DNA of 64,000 bases, from assembly GCA_023657425.1 (NCBI GenBank), contig JAGTJW010000001.1, positions 992,001-1,056,000 of the forward strand, given 5' to 3'. This document shows positions 21,599 to 30,571 of this stretch, one piece after another. The stretch comes from Ideonella sp. WA131b (GTDB lineage Bacteria; Pseudomonadota; Gammaproteobacteria; Burkholderiales; Burkholderiaceae_C). Each line of letters begins with the position of its first letter. The stretch's first letter is position 1. The translations under genes were made by a program, and so were the position numbers. The notes under the pieces were generated by a model. It worked only from the letters and a program-made list of their open reading frames with translations. It searched no databases and was not told where the DNA came from.

Positions 21599-22069
21599 TC
21601 AGGCCACCGACTTGAGCGGTTCCCAGTCGGAGATCAGCTTGTGCACCGCAGCGGCGGCGTCCTCGGTCTTCAGGCGCTCGCGCAGCTCGCGGTCGGACAG
21701 CATCTCGGCGATCTCCGAGAGGATCTCCAGATGGCGCTGCGTCGCCGCCTCGGGCACGAGCAGGAAGATCAGCAGTGCCACCGGCTCGTCGTCGGGCGCG
21801 TCGAAGGGGATCGGCTGCTGCACACGCAGCACCGCCGCCAGCGGGTTCTTCAGGCCCTTGATGCGGCCGTGCGGGATGGCCACCGCGTGGCCGAGGCCGG
21901 TGGAGCCCAGCCGCTCGCGCGCGAACAGGTTGTCGGTGACGATCCCGCGGGCGATGGCGTGCTGGTTCTCGAACAGCAAGCCGGCCTGCTCGAAGACACG
22001 TTTTTTGCTGGTCGCGTCCACGTTCACCAGCACGTTGCTGGCGGGCAGGATGGCGGCGAGACGGTTCAT
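21599..22069 (-). CDS. ptsN: Nitrogen-regulatory PTS EIIA protein (PtsN)
   Basis: 156 residues starting [15 protein letters not shown]; the open frame extends upstream but family alignment fixes the start at 22067-22069. The phosphorylated His is in [20 protein letters not shown]-Ntr relays phosphate from the nitrogen PTS and acts on potassium and nitrogen regulation rather than sugar import. It sits between hpf and hprK. Confidence 0.95.
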   Translation of the reverse strand: MNRLAAILPASNVLVNVDATSKKRVFEQAGLLFENQHAIARGIVTDNLFARERLGSTGLGHAVAIPHGRIKGLKNPLAAVLRVQQPIPFDAPDDEPVALLIFLLVPEAATQRHLEILSEIAEMLSDRELRERLKTEDAAAAVHKLISDWEPLKSVA

Positions 22070-22343
22070 CTGGGCATTCCCCTGAGGCTCGTGGCCTCCT
22101 GCGACAGCACCACCGGCGCTCCTTGGGGCACCGGCAGGCGTGCGATTGCAGCCGATCTGCAAAAAATCATGATAGCGCCCGGCCAGCGGCCAGATCCCCT
22201 TGTCAGGGCCCGAAACAGCGCTTGTTGCAAGCGTTCGCTGCGTTGCAGCAACAAAGCGGCGCCCATCGCGCGCCGCCCCGCAACGCCGACGGCCCCGCAG
22301 GGCCGTCGGCGACGGGCCGGGCGCAGCCCGGCTCCGGGGGCGC

Positions 22344-22685
22344 TCAGGAGGCGCTGGCCGTCTGGCGCTTGAGGCTTTCGTGGTGGTGATCCTGCATGCG
22401 GTCCTTGTGGCGCACGACCTGCCGGTCGAGCTTGTCCATCAGCGTGTCGATCGCGGCGTAGAGATCCTCCGCGGCATGCTCGACAAAGATGTCGCGGCCC
22501 TTGACGTGCAGGGTGACCTCGGCCCGTTGTCGTCGCTCCTTCTCCTTGTTCTTCTCCACCGTCAGCAGCACGGAAACATCCACCACCTGGTCGAAATGTC
22601 GCGTCACGCGATCCAGCTTGGTGAGCACGTACTCTCTCAAAGCCGGCGTGACTTCGAGGTGATGGCCGCTGATCGTCAAGTTCAT
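22344..22685 (-). CDS. hpf: Ribosome hibernation-promoting factor, short form
   Basis: 113 residues from the ATG at 22683-22685, chosen for the AGGAGG ribosome site (complement of 22691-22696). The beta-alpha fold is clear: [38 protein letters not shown] and [22 protein letters not shown]. It binds idle ribosomes in stationary phase. The length is that of the short HPF. In many proteobacteria rpoN lies just upstream; here a glutathione transferase gene is divergent instead. Confidence 0.95.
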   Translation of the reverse strand: MNLTISGHHLEVTPALREYVLTKLDRVTRHFDQVVDVSVLLTVEKNKEKERRQRAEVTLHVKGRDIFVEHAAEDLYAAIDTLMDKLDRQVVRHKDRMQDHHHESLKRQTASAS

Positions 22686-23085
22686 CAGAACCTCCTTTTC
22701 GGGAAAGGGCCGAAGGGACGGGAACGCCGGCGGGTGCCCGGGGTAGGGCGGCCGGCCACGGGACAACGGGGGGGATGGGGTTCGGGGGCGGCGCTGGGGC
22801 GGCAGCGGAGGGCAGCAGCGGGAGGGTCGGGATGGGTCGCGCGGGGGCTGTGCGTGAAGACTCGGGGCCAGTGTGCACCTGTTCAGGGGGAGTGGCAAGG
22901 CAGTGTGCGTGGCCCTGGCGACGGCGCGGTCGGCAGCCGTGAATGAACCCGGCACGGCCGGGCGGGCGTGGCGGGTCCGTTCACGGCTTCACTGGCCGCC
23001 GCACCGCGCCGCCATGCCCTGCTGGCTAAAATGGATCGAACCCAGGGATGACACGAGGCGGCCCCCGCCCTGACACCACAACACG
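22686..23085. other. Non-coding gap between hpf and the glutathione transferase gene
   Basis: 400 bases upstream of two divergent genes. It begins with the hpf ribosome site and continues through purine-rich, low-complexity sequence (runs of GGG near 22740-22830). Short open frames exist on both strands but none has a ribosome site or protein-like composition. I see no promoter that I would defend. Confidence 0.5.
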
Positions 23086-23700
23086 ATGAAATTGCTCGGA
23101 TCACTGACCAGCCCCTACGTGCGCAAGGTGCGCATCGTCATGGCGGAGAAGAAGCTCGACGCCCAGTTCGTGGCCGAAGACGTCTGGGGCAAGGACGACA
23201 TCCTCAAGAGCAACCCGCTGGGCAAGGTGCCCTGCCTGGTGCTCGATGGCGGCGAGGCGGTGTTCGACTCGCGCGTGATCGTCGAGTACCTCGACACCCT
23301 CAGCCCCGTGGGCAAGCTGATCCCGCCCAGCGGCCGCGAGCGCATCGAGGTCAAGACCTGGGAGGCGCTGGCCGACGGCCTGCTTGACGCGTCCATCCTC
23401 GCGCGCCTGGAGGCCACCTGGCACGGTCGCAGCGGCGAGCAACGGTCGCAGGCCTGGATCGACCGCCAGATGAGCCGCGTGCACGCCGCGATGCACAGCA
23501 TGTCGCTGGGGCTGGGCGACAAGGCCTGGTGCAACGGCACGCACTTCACGTTGGCCGACGTGGCCGCGGGCTGCGCCCTCGGCTACCTGGACTTCCGCTT
23601 CCCGCAGATCGACTGGCGCGGCACGCACCCCAACCTGGCCAAGTGGCACGAGAAGCTCGCTGCGCGGCAGAGCTACATCGACACGGCCCCACCGGGCTGA
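23086..23700 (+). CDS. Glutathione S-transferase family protein
   Basis: 204 residues. The thioredoxin-like N-terminal domain (1-80) begins MKLLGSLTSPYVRKVRIVM and has the cis-Pro glutathione site NPLGKVPCLVL followed by VFDSRVIVEYLD. The helical C-terminal domain (about 85-200) contains FTLADVAAGCALGYLDFRF, the N-capping box region. It resembles YibF-like bacterial GSTs of unknown substrate. It is a single gene, convergent with the glutamate-synthase-like gene across a palindromic repeat. Confidence 0.92.
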   Translation: MKLLGSLTSPYVRKVRIVMAEKKLDAQFVAEDVWGKDDILKSNPLGKVPCLVLDGGEAVFDSRVIVEYLDTLSPVGKLIPPSGRERIEVKTWEALADGLLDASILARLEATWHGRSGEQRSQAWIDRQMSRVHAAMHSMSLGLGDKAWCNGTHFTLADVAAGCALGYLDFRFPQIDWRGTHPNLAKWHEKLAARQSYIDTAPPG

Positions 23701-23721
23701 GCCATCGCCGGGGCTCGAAAC

Positions 23722-23787
23722 AGCCCTTCGACAAGCTCAGGGCGAACGGGGGGTAGCTTCCCGTCGGGCTGAGCCTGTCGAAGCCCT
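23722..23787. repeat. REP-type inverted repeat between convergent genes
   Basis: An imperfect inverted repeat: left arm about 23722-23750 (CCCTTCGACAAGCTCAGGG then CGAACGG), right arm about 23761-23787 (CGGGCTGAGCCTGTCGAAG). It is the same family as at 13169 and 29819, again between two convergent genes, so a bidirectional 3'-end role is likely. Confidence 0.8.
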
Positions 23788-23796
23788 GCCCCCGGA

Positions 23797-25452
23797 TCAC
23801 CCCGCAGCCGAGAAGCTGTCGCTGCGCGCCACCGGCCAGTACAGCCGGTAGACGTTGTGCGGCCATTCGCCGCGGCCCTCGAGGGCCGCGAGCAGCGCGC
23901 CCGGCTTCAGGAAGGGCAGCTGGTTGGCCAGCAGCCGGACGTCGCCCTGCGCCGCGCGGCGCACGATGTGGCTGGCCGTGACCTCGCCCGGGTGCTGCAG
24001 GCCCGCGGCCTGCACCAGCTCTTTCAGCGCCATCAGCGTGTGCTGGTGGAAGCGCCAGACCCGCTCCGTCTTCGTGGGCACCACCAGCGCCTGCTGGCGC
24101 AGCGGGTCCTGCGTCGTCACGCCTGTGGGGCAGGTGCCGGTGTGGCAGGTCTGGGCCTGGATGCAGCCCAGGGCGAACATGAAGCCGCGCGCCGAGTTGC
24201 ACCAGTCGGCGCCCAGCGCCATGCAGCGAGCGATGTCGAAGGCGCTGACCACCTTGCCCGCCGCGCCGAGGCGGATGCGCTGGCGCAGGTTCATCCCCAC
24301 CAGCGTGTTGTGCACGAGCAGCAGGCCCTCCTGCAGCGGTGCACCGACATGGTCGGTGAACTCCAGCGGCGCCGCCCCCGTGCCGCCCTCGGCGCCGTCG
24401 ACGACGATGAAGTCAGGCAGGAGGCCGGTCTCGAGCATGGCCTTGCAGATGGCGAACCACTCCCAGGGGTGGCCGACGCAGAACTTGAAGCCCACCGGCT
24501 TGCCGCCCGACAGGCGCCGCAGCCGCTCGATGAAGCGCAGCATCTCCACCGGTGTGGCAAAGGCCGAGTGGCGGGCCGGGCTCACGCAGTCCACGCCCGC
24601 GGGCACACCGCGCGCGGCGGCGATCTCGGGCGTGACCTTGGGGCCCGGCAGCACGCCGCCGTGCCCGGGCTTGGCGCCCTGGCTCAGCTTGAGCTCGATC
24701 ATCTTCACCTGCGGATCGAGCGCGTTCTGGGCGAAGCCTTCCTCGCTGAAGTGCCCGGCTTCGTCGCGGCAGCCGAAGTAGCCGCTGCCGATCTCCCAGA
24801 TCAGGTCGCCGCCGTGCACGCGGTGGTGCTGGCTGATGCTGCCTTCGCCGGTGTCGTGCGCGAAGCCGCCCTTCTTGGCGCCGCCGTTCAGCGCCAGGAT
24901 GGCGTTGGCGCTGAGGGCGCCGAAGCTCATGGCCGAGATGTTGAAGACGCTGGCGCTGTAGGGCTGGGTGCAGCCCGTGCCGCCCTCGCCCACGGTGATG
25001 CGGAAGTCGTGGCTGGCGATGACCGAGGGCACCACCGAGTGGTTGATCCACTCGTAGCCCTGGGCATGCACATCGAGCTGGGTGCCGAAGGGTCGCTTGT
25101 CGGCATCGCCCTTGGCGCGCTGGTAGACCAGGCTGCGCTGCTGGCGCGAAAACGGCGCGGCCTCGTTGTCGGACTCGATGAAGTACTGGCGCATCTCGGG
25201 CCGGATGAACTCCAGCAGGAAACGCAGGTGCCCGATGACGGGGTAGTTGCGCAGCACCGAGTGCCGCGTCTGGCGGGTGTCGCGCCAGCCCAGGGCCGTG
25301 AGGAACAGACCCGCAAGCGCAGCCAGGCCGAGCATGCCCGGGCCGCCGAGCACCCAGCCCACGCCGCCCAACAGCGCCACCACGGCCGACAGCAGCCACG
25401 CCGTGTAGCGCACCGGGAAGTGCTGGTCGAGGCGGTGAAGCCAAGCGTGCAT
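23797..25452 (-). CDS. FMN-binding glutamate synthase family protein with N-terminal membrane segments
   Basis: 551 residues from the ATG at 25450-25452, with GGAGA just upstream. Two hydrophobic helices lie in the first 60 residues (TAWLLSAVVALLGGVGWVL and MLGLAALAGLFLTAL). The remainder resembles the FMN/Fe-S domain of the glutamate synthase large subunit: FNISAMSFGALSANAI, GEGSISQHH, GAKPGHGGVLPGPKV, VDGAEGGTGAAPLEF and a cysteine cluster in CIQAQTCHTGTCPTG. No glutaminase domain or small subunit is present, so classical GOGAT activity is unlikely; family members like this have no settled function. Confidence 0.87.
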   Translation of the reverse strand: MHAWLHRLDQHFPVRYTAWLLSAVVALLGGVGWVLGGPGMLGLAALAGLFLTALGWRDTRQTRHSVLRNYPVIGHLRFLLEFIRPEMRQYFIESDNEAAPFSRQQRSLVYQRAKGDADKRPFGTQLDVHAQGYEWINHSVVPSVIASHDFRITVGEGGTGCTQPYSASVFNISAMSFGALSANAILALNGGAKKGGFAHDTGEGSISQHHRVHGGDLIWEIGSGYFGCRDEAGHFSEEGFAQNALDPQVKMIELKLSQGAKPGHGGVLPGPKVTPEIAAARGVPAGVDCVSPARHSAFATPVEMLRFIERLRRLSGGKPVGFKFCVGHPWEWFAICKAMLETGLLPDFIVVDGAEGGTGAAPLEFTDHVGAPLQEGLLLVHNTLVGMNLRQRIRLGAAGKVVSAFDIARCMALGADWCNSARGFMFALGCIQAQTCHTGTCPTGVTTQDPLRQQALVVPTKTERVWRFHQHTLMALKELVQAAGLQHPGEVTASHIVRRAAQGDVRLLANQLPFLKPGALLAALEGRGEWPHNVYRLYWPVARSDSFSAAG

Positions 25453-25590
25453 GGGGTGTCTCCGGCGCCGCTTCAGGTGGCGGGCTGCACCCGATGCTAG
25501 TGCGGCGGTCGGGCAGCGACGCGGCCAGCAACACTGCAGTGGGCTGTGCAGACGCCGCCTTAAACTGCCCCGCCACCCCACGCTGCCCGC

Positions 25591-26577
25591 ATGCAAGGAC
25601 AACTTTTTTCGCAGGACTTCCTGCGCTTCGGCATCCGCGACACGCCACCCTACCAGGCGCTTTCTGCCGAGGCAGCGGCGGCTTTCGAGCCGCGGCTGCG
25701 CGCCATCTTCGCCGGCCTGTCGGCCGACACCGTGATGAACGAGGCGCAGACCGAGCAGCTCGTCATCGAGCGCGTGTTGATGGAGCTCGGCTGGGCCGAC
25801 GACTACCTGCCGCAGGTCAACCTCAGCGGCAAGCGGCGCGAAGACGTGCCCGACATCCTGCTGTTTGCCGACGCCGCGGCCAAGCAGCGCGCCCTCGACG
25901 AAAAACACGACGACCGTCGCTACCGCCACGGCCTGGCGCTGCTCGAAGCGAAGCGCTGGCTGCGCCCGCTCGACCGCGGCGCCAGCGACGAACCGCTCGA
26001 CCCCGGCGCGCCCAGCTCGCAGATGCTGCGCTACCTCTCGCGCGCCGACGTGGCCAGCGATCGCTCCGTCAAGTGGGGCGTGCTCACCAACGGCGGCGTC
26101 TGGCGCCTGTACTGGCAAGACGCCCGCTCGCGCGCCGAGGAGTTTCTTGAACTCGACCTCGCCGCACTGCTGGGCGTGCCCGGCGTGCAGCCGGACATCG
26201 ACATGCCCGAGCCCGCGCACGGGCTGAAGCTGTTTTTTCTGCTCTTCAACCGCGCGGCCTTTCTCACGCAGACCTGGGACAGCGCGGCGCGCAGTTTCCA
26301 TGCCTACGCCCGCGCCGAGGCCCGGGCGTACGAAGAAAAGGTGTCGGCCGATCTGGGCCGGCGCGTCTTTGACGAGATCTTTCCCACGCTGGCGCAGGCG
26401 CTGGCGCGTGGCGACCTGGAGGCGAATGAAGGAACCCGTGGGCTACGGCAGCGGCACGCGCCACCGCTACACCCGCGAGTACCTGGAAGAGGTGCGCGAG
26501 GCCACGCTCATCTTGCTGTACCGGCTGCTGTTCCTGTTCTACGCCGAAGACCGGCGGCTGCTGCCGGTGGGGGATGA
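25591..26577 (+). CDS. 5' fragment of the type IIG-like gene (nuclease part)
   Basis: 328 codons from the ATG at 25591. Residues 1-280 look genuine: VMNEAQTEQLVIERVLMELGW, then the PD-ExK-type elements DVPDILLF and LALLEAKRW, and VKWGVLTNGGVWRLYW. After about residue 280 (base 26425) the frame becomes arginine/proline-rich and no longer resembles the family; the true continuation is in the next frame. If translated it would be a truncated nuclease-domain protein. Confidence 0.6.
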   Translation: MQGQLFSQDFLRFGIRDTPPYQALSAEAAAAFEPRLRAIFAGLSADTVMNEAQTEQLVIERVLMELGWADDYLPQVNLSGKRREDVPDILLFADAAAKQRALDEKHDDRRYRHGLALLEAKRWLRPLDRGASDEPLDPGAPSSQMLRYLSRADVASDRSVKWGVLTNGGVWRLYWQDARSRAEEFLELDLAALLGVPGVQPDIDMPEPAHGLKLFFLLFNRAAFLTQTWDSAARSFHAYARAEARAYEEKVSADLGRRVFDEIFPTLAQALARGDLEANEGTRGLRQRHAPPLHPRVPGRGARGHAHLAVPAAVPVLRRRPAAAAGGG

Positions 26578-26737
26578 GCGGTACCGGGCCTACAGCGTGC
26601 GGGCGCTGCGTGAAGCGCGTGCGCGACGACAGGTCGACGCGGGCCAGCGCTGGTCCGCCACGCAGCTAACCGCTTGTGGCTCTCACTGAAGGGCTGCGTT
26701 CTGGACTCATCGTGACGTTGGCGACGACACCATCGGC

Positions 26738-29700
26738 ATGCCCGCCTACAACGGCGGCCTGTTCAACCGCGGCCGCAGCCTGCTGCTGGAGCGCACGCGC
26801 GTGCCCGACGCGGTGCTGGCGCCCATCATCGACGCACTCAGCCGCCGCACGGAAGACCTGTTGCGCGGCTGGATCAACTACCGCGACCTGAGCGTCAGCC
26901 ACCTGGGCAGCATCTACGAGCGGCTGCTCGAATACCAGCTGCAGCACGAGGTGGCCCCGGCCGACCTGCACTACAGCCCCGAGATCGACCGCGTCACGGC
27001 CGTGCCCGCCAGCTTTGCGCGCAAGGTCTCGGGCAGCTACTACACGCACGACGATCTGGTGCAGCTCATCCTGCGCGAAAGCGTGGGCCTGCTGGCCAGC
27101 GAGCGCGTGGCCGCCTTCGACACGCTGCTCGACGGCTGGAAGAAAAAGGGCTCGCTCAACCCCGCCGAGTGGGAGCGCCTGGACGCGGCCGACCCGGCCA
27201 GCCGCATCCTCGAACTCAAGATCTGCGATCCCGCCATGGGCAGCGGCCACTTCCTGGTGGCGCTGGTGGACTTCATCGCCGACCGCGTGCTGGAGGCCGC
27301 CACCGCCGCACAGCTGCGCGTGGCCGACATGCCCTGGGCCGCGCACCTGGCCGAGCGCGGCCGGCCCTGGGAGAGCCCGCTGCTGGTGCGGCTGGCGGCC
27401 GTGCGCGGCGCGATCAAGAAGCAAGCCCGCGAGCACGGCTGGGCGGTGGCCGACGCGCAGCTCGACGACCGCCACATCGTGCGCCGCATGGTGCTGAAGA
27501 AGTGCGTCTTCGGCGTCGACAAGAACGCCATGGCCGTGGAGCTGGCCAAGACGGCGCTGTGGCTGCACACCTTTACCGTGGGCGCGCCGCTGAGTTTTCT
27601 GGACCACCACTTGAAGCACGGCGACAGCCTGCACGGCGAGCGCCTGGCCACGGTGCAGCAGGGCCTGCAAGTGCTGGGCATGCTGTTCCAGCAGGCCGAG
27701 CTGCAACGGTTGGAGCTCGCGGCCAAGAACTTGCAGCAAGTGGCCGACTTCACCGATGTCGACATCGCCGAGGCGCGGCTGAGCCAGCGGCTGGCCGAAG
27801 AGGCCGATGCCCAGGTGGCGCCGGTGCACGCGCTGCTGGACTTTTGGCGGGCGATGCGCTGGCTGGTGCCGGGCTGGCCGGTGGACAAGGCGGCCAAGCT
27901 CACGAAGCTGTGCGACGAGCCCACGCGCGCGGCTCTGGACACCTTGCTGGAGCCCACGCGCAACCTCGTGGCGACTTTGGCCGCCGGCACGCTGGACGGT
28001 GCGGGCGCAGGCCCCGAAGCCGCGCGGGCGCTGCTGCAGCGCGTGCGCTCGCTGGCGGCTGAGGAGCGCTTCTTCCACTGGTGGACGGCGTTTCCGACAG
28101 CGTTTGCTGGTGCGGACCCGGGGTTCGACGCGGTGATCGGCAACCCGCCGTGGGACGTGATGCGCGTCGAAGAAGTTCAGTGGTTCTCTGATCGGATTCC
28201 CGAGATCGCCCACGCGCAGAAGGCATCCGAACGCAAAGCGCTGATCAAGGGCTTGGCGACCAAGCAACCCTCACTGCATCAAGAGTTCACCCGACAGGTT
28301 GAAAGGGCCGATGCGCAGCGCCGCGTGGTCGCCGACGGCGGCGACTTTCCGCTGTTGTCGACTGGCGACGTCAACCTATACAGCTTGTTCGTCGAGCGAG
28401 CGCTGACCTTGGCCAAGCCGCAGGGAGTCGTGGCGCTGCTGACCCCCAGTGGCATCGCGGCGGACAAGGGAGCGTCGGCATTTTTCCGCAGCATCGCCGC
28501 CACGGAGCGGCTGGGTGCGCTGTTCGACTTCGAAAACAAGAAGGCGTTCTTTCCAGACGTGGACTCGCGCTTCAAGTTCTGCACGCTGGTGTTCGGCGGC
28601 GAGGCGCGGCGGTTTGCGGGCACGCGAGCGGCTTTCTTTCTGCACACCGTGGCGGAGTTGGCCGATGCGAGCCGGTTGCTGCAGCTCACCGCGGCTGACT
28701 TCGGTCTGCTCAATCCCAACACCGGTTCAGCGCCCATCTTCAGAACGCGCCGCGACTTCGAGTTGACCAAGAAGGTCTTTGCCATCCATCCCGTGCTGGT
28801 TCACCACCTTCAGAGTGGTCGGCGAAGCACATGGCCCGTCGCCTACGCCAGGATGTTTGACATGACCAACGATTCGTCCTGGTTTCGAAAGGCCTCTGAG
28901 CTCTCGACAGAGGCCGTCGTGCCGCTTTATGAGGGCAAGATGGTTCAGGCTTATGACCACCGTGCCGCCGATGTGGCTGTGAATCTGGCCAATCTGAAAC
29001 GTGCGGCTCAGCCGGAAGCCTTGAGCAGCAGCGAGAAGCACGATCCTCAACGCTTAGCTGGACCGCAATACTGGGTCGAAAGGGCGGTCGCGCAACGGTT
29101 TGGCGCGCGGCCTTGGATGCTCGCATTCAAGTCGGTCACTTCACCGACCAACATGCGCACCATGATTGCTGCCGTCCTGCCGGAAAGCGGGGTTGGCCAC
29201 AGCATGTCGGTGCTGCTGCCACCTCCTGAACAGGGACCTCGCACAACCGCGTTGCTTCTCGCGGTTCTCAATTCGTTCTCATTCGACTGGCTTGCCCGCC
29301 AAAAGGTCCAGGGGCAGAACTTCAGCTGGTTCATCCTCGAACAACTCCCCGTCATCCCCCCCGCCCGCTTCGACGACCCGCTGCCCGCCGCCTTCACCCA
29401 GCACGTTCGTGAGGCCAGCCTGATGAACGGCCACCACCCCGCGCCCACCATCGCCGACTTCGTGCTGCCGCAGGTGCTGGCCTTGAGCTACACCGCGCAC
29501 GACCTGGCGCCGTTTGCGCGTGACCTGGGCTATGTCGACGAGCAAGGCCAGGTGCTGCCGCCCATCCGCTGGGACGACGAAGACCGCCGCCGCCGCCTGG
29601 CCGCGCTGGACGCGCTGTTCTTCTGGCTCTACGGCCTGGGCGCCGACGACGCGGCGTACGTGCTCGACACCTTCCCCATCGTGCGCGCGCAAGACGAGGC

Positions 29701-29773
29701 GCGCTTTGGCCGCTACCGCACAAAAGAAGAGGTGCTGGCCCTGCTGGGCTTGCTGCCGGCGGCGGCAGCCTGA
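26738..29773 (+). CDS. 3' fragment of the type IIG-like gene (N6-adenine methylase and specificity part)
   Basis: 1,011 codons open from the ATG at 26738, which is internal to the original gene (MPAYNGGLFNRG is a mid-protein motif). It holds LGSIYERLLEYQL, SGSYYTHDDLVQLIL, SAM-binding motif I (CDPAMGSGHFLVALVDF, about 27225-27255) and the catalytic NPPW at 28142-28153, followed by a C-terminal target-recognition region and FILEQLPVIPP. The methylase and specificity parts seem intact, so host DNA may still be methylated even if cleavage is lost. Bases 28150-29340 look slightly less GC-rich than the flanks, which is common in target-recognition regions. Confidence 0.75.
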   Translation: MPAYNGGLFNRGRSLLLERTRVPDAVLAPIIDALSRRTEDLLRGWINYRDLSVSHLGSIYERLLEYQLQHEVAPADLHYSPEIDRVTAVPASFARKVSGSYYTHDDLVQLILRESVGLLASERVAAFDTLLDGWKKKGSLNPAEWERLDAADPASRILELKICDPAMGSGHFLVALVDFIADRVLEAATAAQLRVADMPWAAHLAERGRPWESPLLVRLAAVRGAIKKQAREHGWAVADAQLDDRHIVRRMVLKKCVFGVDKNAMAVELAKTALWLHTFTVGAPLSFLDHHLKHGDSLHGERLATVQQGLQVLGMLFQQAELQRLELAAKNLQQVADFTDVDIAEARLSQRLAEEADAQVAPVHALLDFWRAMRWLVPGWPVDKAAKLTKLCDEPTRAALDTLLEPTRNLVATLAAGTLDGAGAGPEAARALLQRVRSLAAEERFFHWWTAFPTAFAGADPGFDAVIGNPPWDVMRVEEVQWFSDRIPEIAHAQKASERKALIKGLATKQPSLHQEFTRQVERADAQRRVVADGGDFPLLSTGDVNLYSLFVERALTLAKPQGVVALLTPSGIAADKGASAFFRSIAATERLGALFDFENKKAFFPDVDSRFKFCTLVFGGEARRFAGTRAAFFLHTVAELADASRLLQLTAADFGLLNPNTGSAPIFRTRRDFELTKKVFAIHPVLVHHLQSGRRSTWPVAYARMFDMTNDSSWFRKASELSTEAVVPLYEGKMVQAYDHRAADVAVNLANLKRAAQPEALSSSEKHDPQRLAGPQYWVERAVAQRFGARPWMLAFKSVTSPTNMRTMIAAVLPESGVGHSMSVLLPPPEQGPRTTALLLAVLNSFSFDWLARQKVQGQNFSWFILEQLPVIPPARFDDPLPAAFTQHVREASLMNGHHPAPTIADFVLPQVLALSYTAHDLAPFARDLGYVDEQGQVLPPIRWDDEDRRRRLAALDALFFWLYGLGADDAAYVLDTFPIVRAQDEARFGRYRTKEEVLALLGLLPAAAA

Positions 29774-29818
29774 CCCACCCGTGGCCGGGAAGCCACCGCT
29801 CGCTCTGGGCAACAGCAC

Positions 29819-30146
29819 CCGCTCGCCCTGAGCCTGTCGAAGGGCTCGCGCCACACACCACCGCTCGCCCTGAGCTTGTCGAAGGGCTCGCGTCACAAAC
29901 CTCCGTTCGCCCTGAGCCTGTCGAAGGGCTTGCGTCACACACCACCGTTCGGCCTGAGCCTGTCGAAGGGCTTGCGTCACAAACCTCCGTTCGCCCTGAG
30001 CCTGTCGAAGGGCTCGCGTCACACACCACCGTTCGCCCTGAGCCTGTCGAAGGGCTTGCGCCACACACCTCCGTTCGCCCTGAGCTTGTCGAAGGGCTCG
30101 CGTCACAAACCTCCGTTCGCCCTGAGCTTGTCGAAGGGCTCCCGGG
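29819..30146. repeat. Tandem array of eight 42-bp units (REP-derived minisatellite)
   Basis: Units begin at 29819, 29861, 29903, 29945, 29987, 30029, 30071 and 30113, an exact 42-bp period. Each carries the core CTGAGCCTGTCGAAGGG (or CTGAGCTTG...) after CCGTTCGCC, then a variable tail such as CGTCACAAACCT or CGTCACACACCA; the two tail types roughly alternate. The last unit breaks off near 30140 and inverted copies of the core follow at about 30147-30168 and 30190-30216. Because 42 is a multiple of 3, all frames stay open and give meaningless repeat ORFs. Confidence 0.95.
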
Positions 30147-30208
30147 GGGCTTCGACAAGCTCAGCCCTACAGCCTGTGCACTTCACGAGCCCTTCGACAA
30201 GCTCAGGG

Positions 30209-30528
30209 CGAACGGAGGGTTTGCTCAGCCCGAACGGAGGGTTTGCTCAGCGCGAACGGAGGGGTTCACTTGCGCCGAACGGAGGGGTTCGCTCGCACCG
30301 AACGGAGGGGTTCGCTCCCAGCGAACAGAAGGTTTTGCTCACAGCGAACGGCGAGGTTCGCTCACAGCGAAAGGAGGGTTTTTGTCAGGGCGAACAGAGG
30401 GGTTTGCTCAGGACGCACGGAGAGGTTTGCTCAGGCCGCGCGGAGAGGTTTGCTCAGGACACAAGGAGAGGTTCGCTCAGGACACAAGGCGAGGTTCGCT
30501 CGGCGCGAGCAAAGGGTTCGCCCGGCAC
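30209..30528. repeat. Tandem array of fourteen degenerate 22/23-bp units
   Basis: Starting at the end of an inverted REP copy, units begin at 30209, 30231, 30253 and then every 23 bases to 30506. The consensus is about CGAACGGAGGGGTTCGCTCA plus two or three variable bases, the first part being the complement of the 42-bp unit's CCTCCGTTCG. Divergence increases with distance from the junction (CGAACGG, then CGCACGG, then CACAAGG). No spacers or CRISPR-like dyads are present. It ends just before the 3' end of the hydrolase gene. Confidence 0.9.
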
Positions 30529-30571
30529 CCACACCACCGTTCGCCCTGCGAGACCGGTTCCACCGGCTCGA

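Larger units (their letters stand above)
25591..29773 (+). pseudogene. Type IIG-like restriction-modification gene, frame-disrupted
   Basis: One protein of about 1,390 residues can be followed across 25591-29773 only by changing frame. Frame 1 runs to about 26425, the next segment (to about 26660, with EVREATLILLYRLLFLFYAEDRRLL) is in frame 2, RLWLSLKGC (about 26668-26700) is back in frame 1, and from about 26710 (DDTIGMPAYNGGLF) it is frame 2 to the end. The N-terminal part has a PD-ExK-like nuclease site (DVPDILLF then LALLEAKRW). The later part has the adenine-methyltransferase motifs CDPAMGSGHF and GNPPW. Intact relatives combine nuclease, methylase and target recognition in one chain. 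Sequencing error cannot be excluded, but three frame changes within 300 bases favour decay. It ends in front of the repeat array. Confidence 0.75.

Noticed and set aside
22885-22915. TGGCAAGGCAGTGTGC-like sigma-54 promoter before the glutathione transferase gene
   Set aside because: The GG to GC spacing is one base too long for a -24/-12 promoter, and nothing else supports it.
29819-30528. Possible CRISPR array
   Set aside because: Units are contiguous, without unique spacers of constant length, and no cas gene is present.
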